From Salinicola salarius (GTDB lineage Bacteria; Pseudomonadota; Gammaproteobacteria; Pseudomonadales; Halomonadaceae), in contig NZ_NHOU01000016.1 in the NCBI RefSeq assembly GCF_002179555.1, positions 1-64,000 of the forward strand: 64,000 nt of DNA, written 5' to 3'. Within the stretch, counting starts at the first letter, position 1. The number at the start of each line of letters is the position of its first letter. Positions 30,860 through 42,090 of this stretch are shown here, in pieces. The position numbers were made by a program, and so were the translations under genes. Below the pieces are notes generated by a model, which did not search any database, had not been told where the DNA came from, and worked only from the letters and a program-made list of their open reading frames with translations.

Positions 30860-31759
30860 ATGTCCAGAACGCTAAAGGTCGGCCTGGTCCAGCAGCAAGC
30901 CTGGCCAGACAAGCAGCGCAGTCTCGAAGCGAGTGAAGCCGGTATCCGCGAGCTCGCCGCCCAAGGTGCCGAACTGGTACTGCTGCAGGAACTGCACGCG
31001 ACACACTACTTCTGCCAGTGCGAAGATACCGAGCTGTTCGATCTGGCCGAGCCCTTAGATGGTCCGACCGGCCAACGGCTCGCGACCCTGGCCCGCGAGC
31101 TGGATATCGTCATCGTCGGCTCGATCTTCGAACGCCGCGCTGCGGGGCTCTACCACAACACCGCGATCGTGCTGGACCGCGCCCGGGGCCGCGTCGGTCA
31201 TTATCGCAAGATGCACATTCCCGACGACCCCGGCTTCTACGAGAAGTTCTACTTCACGCCTGGCGACGAAGACGCCAAGCAGGGCTTCGAGCCGATCGAT
31301 ACTTCCGTCGGCCGCCTCGGCGTGCTGGTCTGCTGGGATCAGTGGTATCCGGAAGCGGCTCGATTGATGGCGTTGGCGGGCGCGGATCTTCTGCTTTACC
31401 CCACCGCCATCGGCTGGACGCCTTCCGACGACACGGCGGAGAAGCAGCGCCAGAAGGATGCCTGGACCCTGATCCAGCGCTCTCACGGTGTCGCCAACGG
31501 CTTGCCGGTCATCGTCGCCAACCGGGTCGGCCACGAGCCCGATCTCTCCGGCGTCGGTGAAGGCATCGACTTCTGGGGCGGCAGTTTCGTCTGCGGTCCC
31601 CAGGGCGAGCTGCTGGCCCACGGTGGCGAGGAAAGCCAGAACCTGCTGGTGGAGGTCGACCTGCTTCGCAGCGAAGATGTCCGCCGCATCTGGCCCTACC
31701 TGCGTGACCGACGGATCGACGCCTACGGCGACCTGACCCGCCGCTATCGCGACCGCTGA
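30860..31759 (+). CDS. aguB: N-carbamoylputrescine amidase
   Basis: This 299-residue nitrilase-family enzyme hydrolyses N-carbamoylputrescine to putrescine, CO2 and ammonia. The Glu-Lys-Cys triad is visible in LLQELHATHYFCQ, YRKMHIPDDPGFYEKFYFTPG and VLVCWDQWYPEAARL. AAGGAGAG lies just before the ATG. It completes the aguA-aguB pathway; polyamines would suit stress and translation roles in a salt-adapted cell, though that is inference. Confidence 0.96.
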   Translation: MSRTLKVGLVQQQAWPDKQRSLEASEAGIRELAAQGAELVLLQELHATHYFCQCEDTELFDLAEPLDGPTGQRLATLARELDIVIVGSIFERRAAGLYHNTAIVLDRARGRVGHYRKMHIPDDPGFYEKFYFTPGDEDAKQGFEPIDTSVGRLGVLVCWDQWYPEAARLMALAGADLLLYPTAIGWTPSDDTAEKQRQKDAWTLIQRSHGVANGLPVIVANRVGHEPDLSGVGEGIDFWGGSFVCGPQGELLAHGGEESQNLLVEVDLLRSEDVRRIWPYLRDRRIDAYGDLTRRYRDR

Positions 31760-31772
31760 CGTGATCATCGCC

Positions 31773-31798
31773 GCTGCCATCGTTCCGGCGATGGCAGC
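31773..31798 (+). terminator. Hairpin after aguB
   Basis: A perfect 10-bp stem (GCTGCCATCG / CGATGGCAGC, loop TTCCGG) begins 14 bases after the aguB stop. There is no T run after it, so termination strength is uncertain. Confidence 0.4.
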
Positions 31799-31970
31799 TG
31801 CGCAAGACGGTCGATTTGTCTAGATAACCGCCCTTTCTAAATGACCGCTCTCTGGGCAACTGTTCTCTCTGTATGGCCACTCCTTCCCCGCTGGGAAAAA
31901 ATTTCGCCCATTGGTAGACGCACTGGAAAAGATAACGGTATAAAACAGTATCTGTCTTCAAGGGAAGAAC

Positions 31971-32906
31971 ATGGAACTGCAGTATCGCTTGCTGGCCGAG
32001 CTGGAATCCGATTTCGACCGTCTGATCGAGGCGGTCGAACAGCTGGCAACGGCCTACGCCAACAATCCGACACCTGCCTGGGCACTGGGCGAGACGACGG
32101 TCGACGCGCAATGGCTACGCAGCGCACTGACCGACTTCTGGTATCAGGACGGACAGGACGGCCGCGAAACACGCAATTACATCGGCGTGGTCGTCGCGGG
32201 GCCGGCGATCATGGACGCCGTCCAGACGGTCAATCTCGGCAAGGCCCGATTCGCCGCGACGCTGAAACGCATTCGCCAGTCTGCCCCTCGACTCATCTCC
32301 GAGGTCAAGGCCGTGCTGCCTTTCCGGCATCCGGTACTGCATGATCATCTGCGTGGCCAAGGGCTCGCTAGGCTTCATCTCAAGCAGTGCTGGCGCCAGG
32401 TGCCTATCGCCGACGCGCCGTTATCGCGGATCAGGCTGGCTTGGTACACCAGCGGCCGCTCGATCAAGCGAATGAGCGTGGCCGACGCAGAAGCCAGGTT
32501 GAAGCAGATGGACCTGTCGGCGTCTCATATCCAGATCCAGTTGCGCAAGCTCGCCGACATTCCGGACGGCGAGCCACTGGCGCAGATCCAGCAGCAGGCA
32601 CCGGTGATGCGTGCCAATCTCTTCTTCCGCGAAGCGCTGGCGGACGGGCGAATGCGGCGCGCCATGAACCTGCCCTTGCCGCTGTTCATTCCGGACCCGG
32701 CACTGAAACTGCCACATCTCAACGACCCGCCGATACGGCCGCCGGCAACACGAACCCGTGCACGCCGTTCCGATCAGCGACTGGAGGACGATGTCTTCCT
32801 GAAGAGCTTGCGCATCTACCGCTATCGCAACCCGGCGCTGGAGATCGCGCTCGACAAACAGCGCGAGCAAGACGCCGTCGACGGCAGCGACGATTCGGAA
32901 GTCTGA
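31971..32906 (+). CDS. tus: Tus-like DNA replication terminus site-binding protein
   Basis: This 311-residue protein resembles Tus, the protein that blocks replication forks at Ter sites in one direction. Segments recalled from E. coli Tus align in order: PFRHPVLHDHLRGQGLARLH (Tus ARFEWVHRHLPGLITLN), IRLAWYTSGRSIKRMSVAD (Tus LRFGWANKHIIKNLHRD), LPLPLFIPD (Tus TPLIALIN) and SLRIYRYR near the C-terminus. It is slightly longer than E. coli Tus (309) and ends in an acidic tail (DAVDGSDDSEV). A ribosome-binding site AGGGAAGAAC precedes the ATG. No Ter-like sequence was recognised in the 211 bases upstream, where E. coli tus has TerB. Identification rests on remembered alignment, not a search. Confidence 0.8.
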   Translation: MELQYRLLAELESDFDRLIEAVEQLATAYANNPTPAWALGETTVDAQWLRSALTDFWYQDGQDGRETRNYIGVVVAGPAIMDAVQTVNLGKARFAATLKRIRQSAPRLISEVKAVLPFRHPVLHDHLRGQGLARLHLKQCWRQVPIADAPLSRIRLAWYTSGRSIKRMSVADAEARLKQMDLSASHIQIQLRKLADIPDGEPLAQIQQQAPVMRANLFFREALADGRMRRAMNLPLPLFIPDPALKLPHLNDPPIRPPATRTRARRSDQRLEDDVFLKSLRIYRYRNPALEIALDKQREQDAVDGSDDSEV

Positions 32907-33050
32907 CCCCGCTCAGCACCCTATGGCGCAACGCGGATTGGCAGCATCTCCCACCCTGCAGAAAACGAGACGCCAGAAACGCCGTCGCCCCTGAGTCGCG
33001 AAGCCTCGATGACAAGGCTGCAATTCAGGGGCGAACGACGACCAGGCCAC

Positions 33051-34442
33051 TCAGAAAAGTCGGTTCAAGCCGTTCTGGGCAGCGATTCGATACGCTTCGG
33101 CCATGGTGGGATAATTGAACGTCGTATTGATGAAGTAGCGCAGCGTATTGGCTTCGCCCTTCTGCTGCATGATCGCCTGACCGATATGCACGATCTCGGA
33201 GGCCTGGTCGCCGAAGCAGTGGATCCCCAGGATCTCCAGCGTCTCGCGATGGAACAGGATCTTGAGCATTCCCGCCGTGTCGCCGGTAATCTGCGCGCGC
33301 GCGGTATCCTTGAAGAAGGCCTGGGCGACCTCGTAAGGCACCTTGGCTTCGGTCAGCTCCCGCTCGGTCTTGCCCACGGAGCTGATCTCGGGAATCGTGT
33401 AGATACCGGTGGGAATGTCATCGACGAAGCGGAATTCCTCGCCGAGAAATTCGTCACTGGCGCTGCGTCCCTGGTCGTAGGCCGCACTCGCCAGGCTCGG
33501 CCAGCCGATCACGTCACCCACCGCGTAGATGTGCGGAATCTGGGTACGGTAGTGGCCGTCGACCTGCAGCTGACCGCGGCCGTTGGGCTCGAGACCGATG
33601 TTCTCGAGGCCGAGTTCATCGGTATTACCGGTACGTCCGTTGGCCCAGAGGAAGGCATCGGCGCGAAGCCGCTTGCCGGACTCCAGGTTGACCACCACGC
33701 CAGCCTCGTCGCCCTCGACGCTACGATACGCTTCGTTGTGTCGAATCAGCACACCGTTGTTGCGCAGCTCATAGGAGAGCGCATCGCTGATCTCGTCATC
33801 GAGGAAGGAGAGCAGGCGCTCGCGGGTGTCGATCAGATCGACCTTGACGCCCAGGCCGGAGAAGATGGAAGCGTACTCCGAGCCGATCACGCCGGCACCA
33901 TAGATGATCAGTGTCCGCGGGGTATGCGACAGCCCGAGAATGGTGTCCGAGCAGTAAATCCGCGGATGGCGGAAATTGACGTCGGCCGGACGATAAGGCC
34001 GTGACCCGGTGGCGATCACGAATTGAGGAGCAGTGAGCTCTTCCGCGCCTTCGTGATTGTCCCGCACGACGACCGTATGTTCGTCGCGAAAGCGTGCCAC
34101 GCCGAAAAACAGATCGATGCGATTGCGAGAGTAGAACTTGGTACGCAGTTCGACCTGCTGGTCGATCGTCACGCGAGAACGCTCCAGCACCTTGGGAAAC
34201 GAGAACCAGCGCGGCTCGCCAATATCACGGAACATGCGGTTGGTATTGAACTGCATGATCTGCTTGACCTGATGTCGCAGCGCCTTGGAAGGAATCGTTC
34301 CCCAATGCGTGCAGTTGCCACCGACAGACGACTGCCGTTCGACAATGGCGACGCGCTTGCCATGTTTCGCCGCATTGATCGCGGCGCTCTCACCCGCGGG
34401 TCCCGAGCCGATGACCACGACGTCATAGTTGTGAACTGCCAT
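33051..34442 (-). CDS. sthA: Soluble pyridine nucleotide transhydrogenase
   Basis: This 463-residue cytoplasmic flavoprotein moves hydride between NADPH and NAD+. It has the FAD motif [13 protein letters not shown] and [18 protein letters not shown], where the redox CxxxxC of related disulfide reductases is replaced as expected for SthA. The second Rossmann motif is [14 protein letters not shown], and the C-terminal dimer domain has [17 protein letters not shown]. It flanks the nqr operon, so NADH/NADPH balancing and NADH oxidation genes are neighbours, as in Pseudomonas (PA2991). Confidence 0.97.
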   Translation of the reverse strand: MAVHNYDVVVIGSGPAGESAAINAAKHGKRVAIVERQSSVGGNCTHWGTIPSKALRHQVKQIMQFNTNRMFRDIGEPRWFSFPKVLERSRVTIDQQVELRTKFYSRNRIDLFFGVARFRDEHTVVVRDNHEGAEELTAPQFVIATGSRPYRPADVNFRHPRIYCSDTILGLSHTPRTLIIYGAGVIGSEYASIFSGLGVKVDLIDTRERLLSFLDDEISDALSYELRNNGVLIRHNEAYRSVEGDEAGVVVNLESGKRLRADAFLWANGRTGNTDELGLENIGLEPNGRGQLQVDGHYRTQIPHIYAVGDVIGWPSLASAAYDQGRSASDEFLGEEFRFVDDIPTGIYTIPEISSVGKTERELTEAKVPYEVAQAFFKDTARAQITGDTAGMLKILFHRETLEILGIHCFGDQASEIVHIGQAIMQQKGEANTLRYFINTTFNYPTMAEAYRIAAQNGLNRLF

Positions 34443-34526
34443 TTGCTTCGCCTACTCCTTACATGATGGCTGGTACGACCTGATTGGATCGTGGCGACCG
34501 ACAAACGAACCCGATACTGCCGCTAC

Positions 34527-34784
34527 TCAACGTTTGACGGCGTTGTAGCCAAGATCCGCACCGCGATTTTCATCGCTGCGCCGGCGCGCACCAGCGACAT
34601 TCTTGCGACTCTCTTCTTCACAGACCTTGTCGTTGCCACCGCAGATCTCGCAGCCGCTTTTGAGGCCGAGGGTATTGAGACCACCGCAGGAACCGGCAAT
34701 CGGCTTGCGTCCCAGGATGACACCAATCGCCATGCCGCCTACCAACAGCAGCATGATGGCGAAGGCCAGAATCCAGATCGTCAT
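34527..34784 (-). CDS. nqrM: Na+-NQR maturation factor NqrM
   Basis: This 85-residue protein has one N-terminal membrane helix (ILAFAIMLLLVGGMAIGVILGRK) followed by a cysteine-rich segment (GSCGG, SGCEICGGNDKVCEEE). This matches NqrM (DUF539), needed to assemble the Fe site of Na+-NQR between NqrD and NqrE. The start overlaps the apbE stop, and it is the last gene of the operon. The basic C-terminus is not conserved as far as I can tell. Confidence 0.94.
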   Translation of the reverse strand: MTIWILAFAIMLLLVGGMAIGVILGRKPIAGSCGGLNTLGLKSGCEICGGNDKVCEEESRKNVAGARRRSDENRGADLGYNAVKR

Positions 34785-35836
34785 GACTGATCCTCCTCTT
34801 CCGAATCTTTGAGATAGTTTTGAAACGCCGTGGACACCCGCGTTTCGAAGCCTTCCGGCGTTTTGACAACGAGATAGACCGCCAGGTTTTCACGCTCGGC
34901 CATGGCAAAGCCGGCGTCCGGCCCCATGACATCGATGGCCGTCGCCAGGGCATCAGCGGTCATGCAGTCAGCCGTGATCACCGTCACGGAAACCAGATGA
35001 TGCGTGATCGGGCGTCCGGTCCGCGGGTCGATGGTATGCGAATAACGCTTGCCATCGCTTTCGAAATAGTTGCGGTAGTCGCCCGATGTCGCCACTGCCG
35101 AGTCATCCAGCTCAATGATACGCTGCACGCTACGTTCGTTCGAGACCGGCTTTTCCACCGCGATCCGCCACGGCTGCTCGCCGGGCTTGCTGCCTCGCGT
35201 GCGAATTTCGCCGCCCACCTCGACCAGGTATCGGCTCACCCCCAGGTCGTCCAGCGCCCGGGCGACCGCGTCGACGCCATACCCCTTGGCAATACCGGAG
35301 AGATCCACGTAGACCGGCTTGGTCTTGGTCAGCGTATCGCCATCGAGCTGGAGTGCCTGATAATCGACTTCCTTTAGCGCTTCCGCGATCTCGTCGTCAC
35401 TGGGCACGCGATCCGGGTGCTTGTCCGGGCCAAAGCCCCAGAGATTGACGGCCGATCCGACCGTGACGTCGAAAGCGCCGTTGGACATGTCACCCACACG
35501 GATCGCTTCCCGAATCACTTCGGCCGTCTCCGGGGAGAGCTCGAACGGCTCGCCCACCGCTGCCTGGTTGAAGCGTGACAATTCAGAGTCGGGCTTGTAG
35601 GTCGACATCAGGCGGTCGACGCGATGCAGTGCGTCCTTGACCGAATGCTCGATCCTGTCGAGCTGTTCGTCGTCGTAGTCACCGTAGAAAGTGACGTGAA
35701 ATCCGGTGCCGAAAATCGGCCCTTCCAGCCGGTAGGGTTGAGGTTCGCGCTCGCACCCGGCCAGCAGTGCGAATAGCAGCAGGGCCAATCCCAGAAGGAT
35801 CGGCCCTGTCACTCGGCGCTGGGGCCGTTCGATCAT
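34781..35836 (-). CDS. apbE: FAD:protein FMN transferase ApbE
   Basis: This 351-residue lipoprotein (lipobox LLAGC at residues 24-28) acts in the periplasm and transfers FMN from FAD to threonine or serine on NqrB and NqrC. It shows [52 protein letters not shown] and the metal-binding [14 protein letters not shown]. The gene overlaps nqrF at its start and nqrM at its end, which places the flavinylation enzyme directly with its substrates. Confidence 0.96.
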   Translation of the reverse strand: MIERPQRRVTGPILLGLALLLFALLAGCEREPQPYRLEGPIFGTGFHVTFYGDYDDEQLDRIEHSVKDALHRVDRLMSTYKPDSELSRFNQAAVGEPFELSPETAEVIREAIRVGDMSNGAFDVTVGSAVNLWGFGPDKHPDRVPSDDEIAEALKEVDYQALQLDGDTLTKTKPVYVDLSGIAKGYGVDAVARALDDLGVSRYLVEVGGEIRTRGSKPGEQPWRIAVEKPVSNERSVQRIIELDDSAVATSGDYRNYFESDGKRYSHTIDPRTGRPITHHLVSVTVITADCMTADALATAIDVMGPDAGFAMAERENLAVYLVVKTPEGFETRVSTAFQNYLKDSEEEDQS

Positions 35837-37065
35837 CCGCCGAAATCATCCAGCATGATGTTTTCGGGCTCTACCCCCAGATCAGTCAGCATCTTGATCA
35901 CGGAGGCGTTCATCATCGGCGGCCCGCACATGTAGTACTCGCAATCTTCCGGCGCCGGATGATTCTTGAGATAGTTCTCGTAGAGCACATTGTGGATGAA
36001 CCCGGTCGGCCCCTCCCAATTGTCTTCCGGCTGCGGGTCGGAGAGCGCCAGGTGCCATTCGAAGTTATCGAACTCCTCCGCCAACTGGTCGTACTCCTCG
36101 TTGTAGAACGTCTCCCGCCAGGAGCGAGCGCCATACCAGAACGACATCTTGCGCGTGGACTTCAGCCGCTTGAGCTGATCGAAGATATGGCTGCGCATGG
36201 GCGCCATGCCCGCGCCACCGCCGATGAATACCATCTCGGCCTCGGTATCCTTGGCGAAGAATTCACCGAACGGCCCCATGACGGTCACCTTGTCGCCCGG
36301 CTTCAGGCTGAAGACGTAGGTCGACATCAGCCCCGGCGGATGGCTGGATTTCGGGGGCGGCGTCGCGATACGGATGTTGAACTTGAGAATCCCTTTCTCT
36401 TCGGGATAGTTCGCCATCGAGTAGGCGCGAATCACCTCTTCGTCGTTCTTGTGCGTGAGGTTGAACAGCCCGAAGTTCTCCCAGTCGCCGCGATACTGCT
36501 CCTCGATATCGAAATCGGAGAACTTCACGTCGTAGGGCGGCGCCACCAGTTGCACGTAGCCACCGGCACGGAATGCCACTTCCTCGCCTTCCGGAAGCTT
36601 CAGGTTCAGTTCCTTGATGAAGGTCGCGACGTTGGGATTCTCGATGACCTCGCATTCCCACTTCTTGACGCCGAAGACCTCGTCCGGGACACGGATCTTC
36701 ATGTCCTGCTTGACCGGCACCTGGCAGGAAAGGCGCCAGCCTTCCTTCTTCTCGCGCAGGGTGAAGTGAGACTCCTCGGTCGGCAGGATGGAGCCGCCGC
36801 CCTCGCTCACCTGGCATTTGCACTGCGCGCAGGAGCCGCCGCCGCCACACGCCGACGACAGAAAGATGCCGTTGGCAGCCAGGGTCTGGAGCAGCTTGCC
36901 CCCGGCCTGGGTCGTCACGGTGTTGTCAGGGTCGCCATTGATCTCGATCGCCACGTCGCCGCTGCTGACCAGCCGGCTGCGTGCGGCCAAAATGACCGCC
37001 ACCAGCCCCAGCACGATCACGGTGAACATGACGACGCCGAGCACGATGATGGATGTATCAACCAT
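35833..37065 (-). CDS. nqrF: Na+-translocating NADH:quinone reductase subunit F
   Basis: This 410-residue subunit is the NADH-oxidising entry point. One N-terminal helix ([21 protein letters not shown]) is followed by a 2Fe-2S domain with [15 protein letters not shown] and a distant Cys (WRLSCQVP), then a ferredoxin-reductase module with the FAD motif [11 protein letters not shown] and NADH motif [16 protein letters not shown]. The C-terminal aromatic residue of plant-type reductases is absent; it ends MLDDFGG, as NqrF does. It is separated by 63 bases from nqrE and overlaps apbE. Confidence 0.97.
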   Translation of the reverse strand: MVDTSIIVLGVVMFTVIVLGLVAVILAARSRLVSSGDVAIEINGDPDNTVTTQAGGKLLQTLAANGIFLSSACGGGGSCAQCKCQVSEGGGSILPTEESHFTLREKKEGWRLSCQVPVKQDMKIRVPDEVFGVKKWECEVIENPNVATFIKELNLKLPEGEEVAFRAGGYVQLVAPPYDVKFSDFDIEEQYRGDWENFGLFNLTHKNDEEVIRAYSMANYPEEKGILKFNIRIATPPPKSSHPPGLMSTYVFSLKPGDKVTVMGPFGEFFAKDTEAEMVFIGGGAGMAPMRSHIFDQLKRLKSTRKMSFWYGARSWRETFYNEEYDQLAEEFDNFEWHLALSDPQPEDNWEGPTGFIHNVLYENYLKNHPAPEDCEYYMCGPPMMNASVIKMLTDLGVEPENIMLDDFGG

Positions 37066-37128
37066 GTCGGGTTCCTATTTCCTTGTTGCGTTGATGTCGT
37101 TGCCTTGACGCCACGGGTCCTGCTGGCG

Positions 37129-37741
37129 TCAGAGCTGGATGCCGGAGAAGGACATGAAGCCCAACGACATCAGACCGGCCGTGATGAACGTGATCCCCAG
37201 CCCCTGCAGGCTGCCGGGTACATCACTGTACTTGAGCTTTTCGCGGATACCCGCGAGCGCCATGATCGCCAGCGCCCAGCCAGCGCCCGCGCCGGCACCG
37301 TAGATCACCGACTCGCCGAAGGTGTAGTCACGCTGCACCATGAACAGCGAGGCACCCATGATGGCGCAGTTGACGGTGATCAGCGGCAGGAACACGCCCA
37401 GCGCGTTGTAGAGCGCAGGCACGAACTTGTCGAGGAACATCTCGAGGATCTGGACGATCGCCGCGATGACGCCGATATAGCTCAACAGCCCCAGGAAGCT
37501 GAGATCGATGTTCTCGGCGCCCTCGAGGCCGGTCCAGCTCAGCGCACCGGCCTTCAGCAGATAGTTGAGGATCAGGTTATTGACCGGCACCGTGATGGTG
37601 AGAACCACGACGACCGCAATGCCCAGACCGATCGCCGAAGAGATCTTCTTGGAAACGGCCAGGAACGTACACATGCCGAGGAAGAACGCCAACGCCATGT
37701 TCTCGACGAAGACCGCCTTCACGAACAGGCTGAGATAGTGC

Positions 37742-37749
<8 letters not shown>
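37129..37749 (-). CDS. nqrE: Na+-translocating NADH:quinone reductase subunit E
   Basis: This 206-residue membrane subunit has six helices and starts [27 protein letters not shown]. With NqrD it holds the intramembrane iron centre: cysteines in [10 protein letters not shown] and [10 protein letters not shown] are the likely ligands. The ATG at 37749 overlaps the end of nqrD by eight bases; the 12-codon upstream extension lies inside nqrD and is ignored. Confidence 0.97.
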
Positions 37750-38422
<673 letters not shown>

Positions 38423-38424
38423 CT

Positions 38425-39201
38425 TCACGCTCCTCCTTGGGAATCGTCGTGGAATCGGGCGAGATATGGGGCATAGCCCTCGTCACTCAGCCAGAACCGC
38501 AACATGTTGGTGACGCCTCGGCTGGTGAGCGAGGCTCCCGACAGCGCATCGACTTCGTACTCGCCGCTGGCACCGCCTTTCACGAGTTGAATCTGGGGAT
38601 CCTGAAAATCTCCATCCTCGTAGATCTTCTTGCCGTCCCACTTGGCCTTCCAGCGCGGGTTGTCTACCTCGCCACCGAGACCCGGGGTTTCGGACTGATC
38701 GTAGTAGGACAGCCCTACGATGGTATTGCCATCGCCACGCACGGACAAGAAACCCTCCATCAGCCCCCACAGCCCCTGGCCGCGGATCGGCATGACGATC
38801 TGGTCCGGATCGTCGGGATTCCCGACGAGATAGACCGTCGAGAACTTCTCCTGGCGCCCGATACCCGCGATATCGTCATCGCCCGACAGCGTGCGAGACG
38901 TTGCCGGATCTCTGGCGGCGTCGAACTGATCGTAGTTGTTCGGGTCCAGATCTTCGGAGTAGTCGCCGGTTTCCAGATTGACCACACGCGGCGTGATCAG
39001 CTCGGCGTACTTCTCCTCGATGTCATCGCCCGGCTTGTAGAGCTGCGTGACCTGCAGGATGTTGCTCTTGCGGTCCAGCGCCTGGTTCTGCAGTTGCTTC
39101 GGCTTCAGCACCACGGCCGCGGACGAGACGACCACCGAGCAGATGACGCAGAGAGAAAATGCGACGATCAGCGTCTTCTTGATCGAGTTGTTGCTCGCCA
39201 T
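38425..39201 (-). CDS. nqrC: Na+-translocating NADH:quinone reductase subunit C
   Basis: This 258-residue subunit has one N-terminal membrane helix ([25 protein letters not shown]) and a periplasmic FMN-binding domain. The ApbE target motif reads [11 protein letters not shown], so the flavin-carrying position is Ser rather than the Thr of the Vibrio motif SGAT; ApbE motifs are described as tolerating either. The ATG overlaps the nqrB stop (ATGA). Longer frames upstream are out-of-frame readings of nqrB. Confidence 0.97.
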   Translation of the reverse strand: MASNNSIKKTLIVAFSLCVICSVVVSSAAVVLKPKQLQNQALDRKSNILQVTQLYKPGDDIEEKYAELITPRVVNLETGDYSEDLDPNNYDQFDAARDPATSRTLSGDDDIAGIGRQEKFSTVYLVGNPDDPDQIVMPIRGQGLWGLMEGFLSVRGDGNTIVGLSYYDQSETPGLGGEVDNPRWKAKWDGKKIYEDGDFQDPQIQLVKGGASGEYEVDALSGASLTSRGVTNMLRFWLSDEGYAPYLARFHDDSQGGA

Positions 39202-40436
39202 CAGACAGCCTCCTTTTCGGTGGGCGTCAGGCTCGCCAGCCGCTTCTGGCGACGTTTGATATTGGCCTGCACGAAGATGTGATCGATCAATGGCGCGAAC
39301 AGGTTGGCAAACAGGATTGCCAGCATGATGCCCTCGGGGAAAGCCGGGTTGACCACACGGATCAGCACGGTCATCACGCCGATCAGCGCACCGAAGATCA
39401 GTTTGCCGTTGTTGGTCATCGACGCCGACACGGGATCGGTCGCCATGAACACCATGCCGAAGGCGAAGCCACCCAGCACCAGATGCCAGTACCACGGTAT
39501 CGCGAACATCGGGTTGCTGTCGGAGCCGATGGCGTTGAACAGCGACGCGGTCAGGATCATGCCGAGCATGACACCCGCCATGATGCGCCAGGAGGCGATG
39601 CGCGTCAGCAGCAGCACGGCCGCGCCGATCAGGATCGCCAGCGTCGAGGTTTCCCCCACGGAACCCTGGATGAAGCCGAAGAAGGCATCCCACCAGCTGT
39701 ACTGCTGATGTAGGCCTTCCATGCCGTTGAGCGCGGCGTTGGACAGCGCCGTGGCGCCGGTATAGCCATCGGCCGGCACCCAGACGCTGTCACCGGAAAT
39801 CTGCGCCGGATAGGCGAAATAGAGGAAGGCACGGCCGGTCAGTGCCGGGTTGAGGAAGTTCTTGCCGGTTCCGCCGAAGATCTCCTTGCCGATCACTACG
39901 CCGAAGGTGATGCCCAGCGCCACTTGCCACAGCGGGATGGTCGCCGGCAGCGTCAGCGCGAACAGTACCGAGGTGACAAAGAAGCCTTCGTTGACTTCAT
40001 GACCGCGCTTGATCGCGAACAGCACTTCCCAGAACCCGCCGACGACGAACGTCACCAGATAGATTGGCAGGAAGTAGGTCGCCCCCAGCACGAAATTGGC
40101 CCAGATGCTGCCCGGATCGTGACTCCCGGCCAGCGCCATGGTCACCGCTTCACGCCACCCGGTGATCGCGCTGAAGCCATCGGCAATCGCCAGGTTGGCC
40201 TGGTAGCCGGCATTGTACATGCCGAAGAACATGGCCGGAAAAGTACAGAGCCATACCGTGATCATGATGCGCTTCAGGTCGATCCCGTCGCGCACGTGAG
40301 TCATGCTTTTGGTGACACTGGGGGGCGAATAGAAGATCGTATCGACCGCCTCGTAGAGCGCGTAGAACTTCTCGTACTTGCCGCCCTTCTCGAAATGAGG
40401 CTCCAGCTTGTCGAGCGTATTGCGAATCCCCATCAT
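39201..40436 (-). CDS. nqrB: Na+-translocating NADH:quinone reductase subunit B
   Basis: This 411-residue integral subunit carries covalent FMN and riboflavin and forms the sodium channel and quinone site. The flavinylation motif is [11 protein letters not shown] with the usual Thr. The N-terminal [20 protein letters not shown] and [19 protein letters not shown] are conserved, and about ten helices follow. The first ATG at 40436 overlaps the nqrA stop (ATGA); the second Met follows immediately. Confidence 0.97.
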   Translation of the reverse strand: MMGIRNTLDKLEPHFEKGGKYEKFYALYEAVDTIFYSPPSVTKSMTHVRDGIDLKRIMITVWLCTFPAMFFGMYNAGYQANLAIADGFSAITGWREAVTMALAGSHDPGSIWANFVLGATYFLPIYLVTFVVGGFWEVLFAIKRGHEVNEGFFVTSVLFALTLPATIPLWQVALGITFGVVIGKEIFGGTGKNFLNPALTGRAFLYFAYPAQISGDSVWVPADGYTGATALSNAALNGMEGLHQQYSWWDAFFGFIQGSVGETSTLAILIGAAVLLLTRIASWRIMAGVMLGMILTASLFNAIGSDSNPMFAIPWYWHLVLGGFAFGMVFMATDPVSASMTNNGKLIFGALIGVMTVLIRVVNPAFPEGIMLAILFANLFAPLIDHIFVQANIKRRQKRLASLTPTEKEAV

Positions 40437-41785
40437 CAGGCCTCTTTCTCGATCATGGTCAGGTTGTCGCGCAGGATGGGACCGTACTCGTACTTGCCGG
40501 GGCACACATAGGTGCACAGCGAGAGGTCTTCTTCATCCAGCTCCAGGCAGCCGAGCTGCATGGCCGATTCGATGTCGCCAACGATCAACGAGCGCAGCAG
40601 CTGGGTCGGCATGATATCCAGCGGCATGACCTTCTCGTACGCGCCGATCGGCACCATGGCACGCTCGGACCCGTTGGTCGACGTATTGGGTGCGTAGTTG
40701 GGCAGTCCCAGGAACTGGGAAACATAGATACCCATGACCGAATGACGGTTGCGACCGGGCGACAGCCAGCCCATGAAGGCGCGCTTGTTGCCCTCTTCCA
40801 GCAGCGAGAACTGACGGTGAAAACGCCCCAGGAACTGGCGAGTCCCCTCGCACTGCGTACCGCCGAAAATGGATCCGGAGATGACGCGCGTATCCTCCGG
40901 CTTTTCGATCTCGCCTTCCAACAGCTCCTCGCTGCTGGCTCCCAGACGGGTACGGACCAGACGCGGATTCTTCGCACGGGGCCCGCCGACGGCGACCACG
41001 CGGGTCGGATCGAAGCGCCCCTCGGCGAACAGCTTGCCGATGGCGATCACGTCCTGACAGTCGAGATGCCATACCTGACGCTGCAGCCCGACCGGCGAGA
41101 GATAGTGGATATGCGTACCCACCAGGCCTGCCGGATGGAGCCCTTCGAAGCCCTCGGCCTGAACGCCCTCCAGATCATCGCCCGGTAGCGTCGCGTTGCC
41201 GCGGCGAGTCACGAAGACCCGGCCGGGCGTCAGGTGACGGATGACCTGCAGCCCCTGGCGGAAGGCGTCGCTATCGGCGTCGATGATCACCGTGGGATCG
41301 GCCGACAGCGGATGCGTATCGATGGCCGTCACGAAGATGTCGGCCGGCACCGCGCCGAGTTCCGGCACGCGGGAAAAGGGCCTCGTTCTCAGCGCCGTCC
41401 ACAAGCCGGACTCGACCAGTTGATCGACCACCTGCGACCGTGAAAGCGACGCCAGCCCGTCCGCGCCGTAGGCCGTGAACGTTTCGCTCTGCTCTTCCTC
41501 GTCGAGCTTGATGACCACGGACAACAGGCGACGCTTTTCGCCCCGGTTGATCGCGACCACCTCGCCGGCGCCGGGGGCTGTATAGCGAACCCCGGCCACT
41601 TTCTTGTCGGTGAACAACACCTGGCCCCGCTTCACGCGATCGCCTTCACGGACCTCCATGGTCGGCTTCATGCCGACATAGTCGGACCCGAGCAGCGCGA
41701 CATGGCGCACGGCGCGCCCGTCGTCGATACGCTGCTCCGGCGCCCCGGCAACGGGAAGGTCCAGGCCTCGTTTGACTTCGATCAT
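40436..41785 (-). CDS. nqrA: Na+-translocating NADH:quinone reductase subunit A
   Basis: This 449-residue peripheral cytoplasmic subunit begins [18 protein letters not shown], as the family does. It has [38 protein letters not shown] and a C-terminal [21 protein letters not shown] segment. The open frame runs 58 codons further upstream without protein-like features, so ATG at 41785 is chosen. It is the first gene of nqrABCDEF-apbE-nqrM. A Na+-pumping complex fits a salt-adapted organism. Confidence 0.97.
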   Translation of the reverse strand: MIEVKRGLDLPVAGAPEQRIDDGRAVRHVALLGSDYVGMKPTMEVREGDRVKRGQVLFTDKKVAGVRYTAPGAGEVVAINRGEKRRLLSVVIKLDEEEQSETFTAYGADGLASLSRSQVVDQLVESGLWTALRTRPFSRVPELGAVPADIFVTAIDTHPLSADPTVIIDADSDAFRQGLQVIRHLTPGRVFVTRRGNATLPGDDLEGVQAEGFEGLHPAGLVGTHIHYLSPVGLQRQVWHLDCQDVIAIGKLFAEGRFDPTRVVAVGGPRAKNPRLVRTRLGASSEELLEGEIEKPEDTRVISGSIFGGTQCEGTRQFLGRFHRQFSLLEEGNKRAFMGWLSPGRNRHSVMGIYVSQFLGLPNYAPNTSTNGSERAMVPIGAYEKVMPLDIMPTQLLRSLIVGDIESAMQLGCLELDEEDLSLCTYVCPGKYEYGPILRDNLTMIEKEA

Positions 41786-41976
41786 AGTCTCGCCCAGTTG
41801 TCGAATCTGATGTCGATAAGGAAAAAGGTTCGACGGACGCCAGGCATGTCCGACTCCCGCAGCAAGGCTCAGGAAGAACAGGAAGGTGACGTCACGGAAT
41901 CCGAATGCTTTTCTTATCAGAAAGGGTGACTTCCATGGCCCATGACTTCGATGGACCACGCCGAAAAACGCGCACC

Positions 41977-41982
41977 ATTATA
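41977..41982 (-). promoter_or_regulatory. Candidate -10 element of the nqr operon promoter
   Basis: A perfect TATAAT on the minus strand lies about 190 bases before the nqrA ATG and 58 bases after the gap terminator. No good -35 hexamer was found 16-18 bases upstream, so an activator or extended leader may be involved. Confidence 0.4.
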
Positions 41983-42039
41983 ATGATGCCGACCCCCGAA
42001 GACTACTCGCCGGCACGTCAACCCGGCCGCCGGACAACG

Positions 42040-42068
42040 AAAAAGTCTCGGCAGCGCCGAGACTTTTT
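42040..42068 (-). terminator. Terminator of gap
   Basis: A 13-bp perfect stem with T/A runs on both sides (AAAAAGTCTCGGC / GCCGAGACTTTTT) lies 23 bases after the gap stop codon on the minus strand. Confidence 0.9.
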
Positions 42069-42090
42069 AGACTAAAGTTCAATGGACGAA

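Larger units (their letters stand above)
41786..42090. other. Intergenic region between gap and nqrA
   Basis: These 305 bases hold the gap terminator (42040-42068) and the probable nqr promoter. No protein-like frame is seen. Confidence 0.6.

Noticed and set aside
31800-31970. A classical Ter site upstream of tus
   Set aside because: No match to the GTTGTAACTAAA core could be found on either strand.
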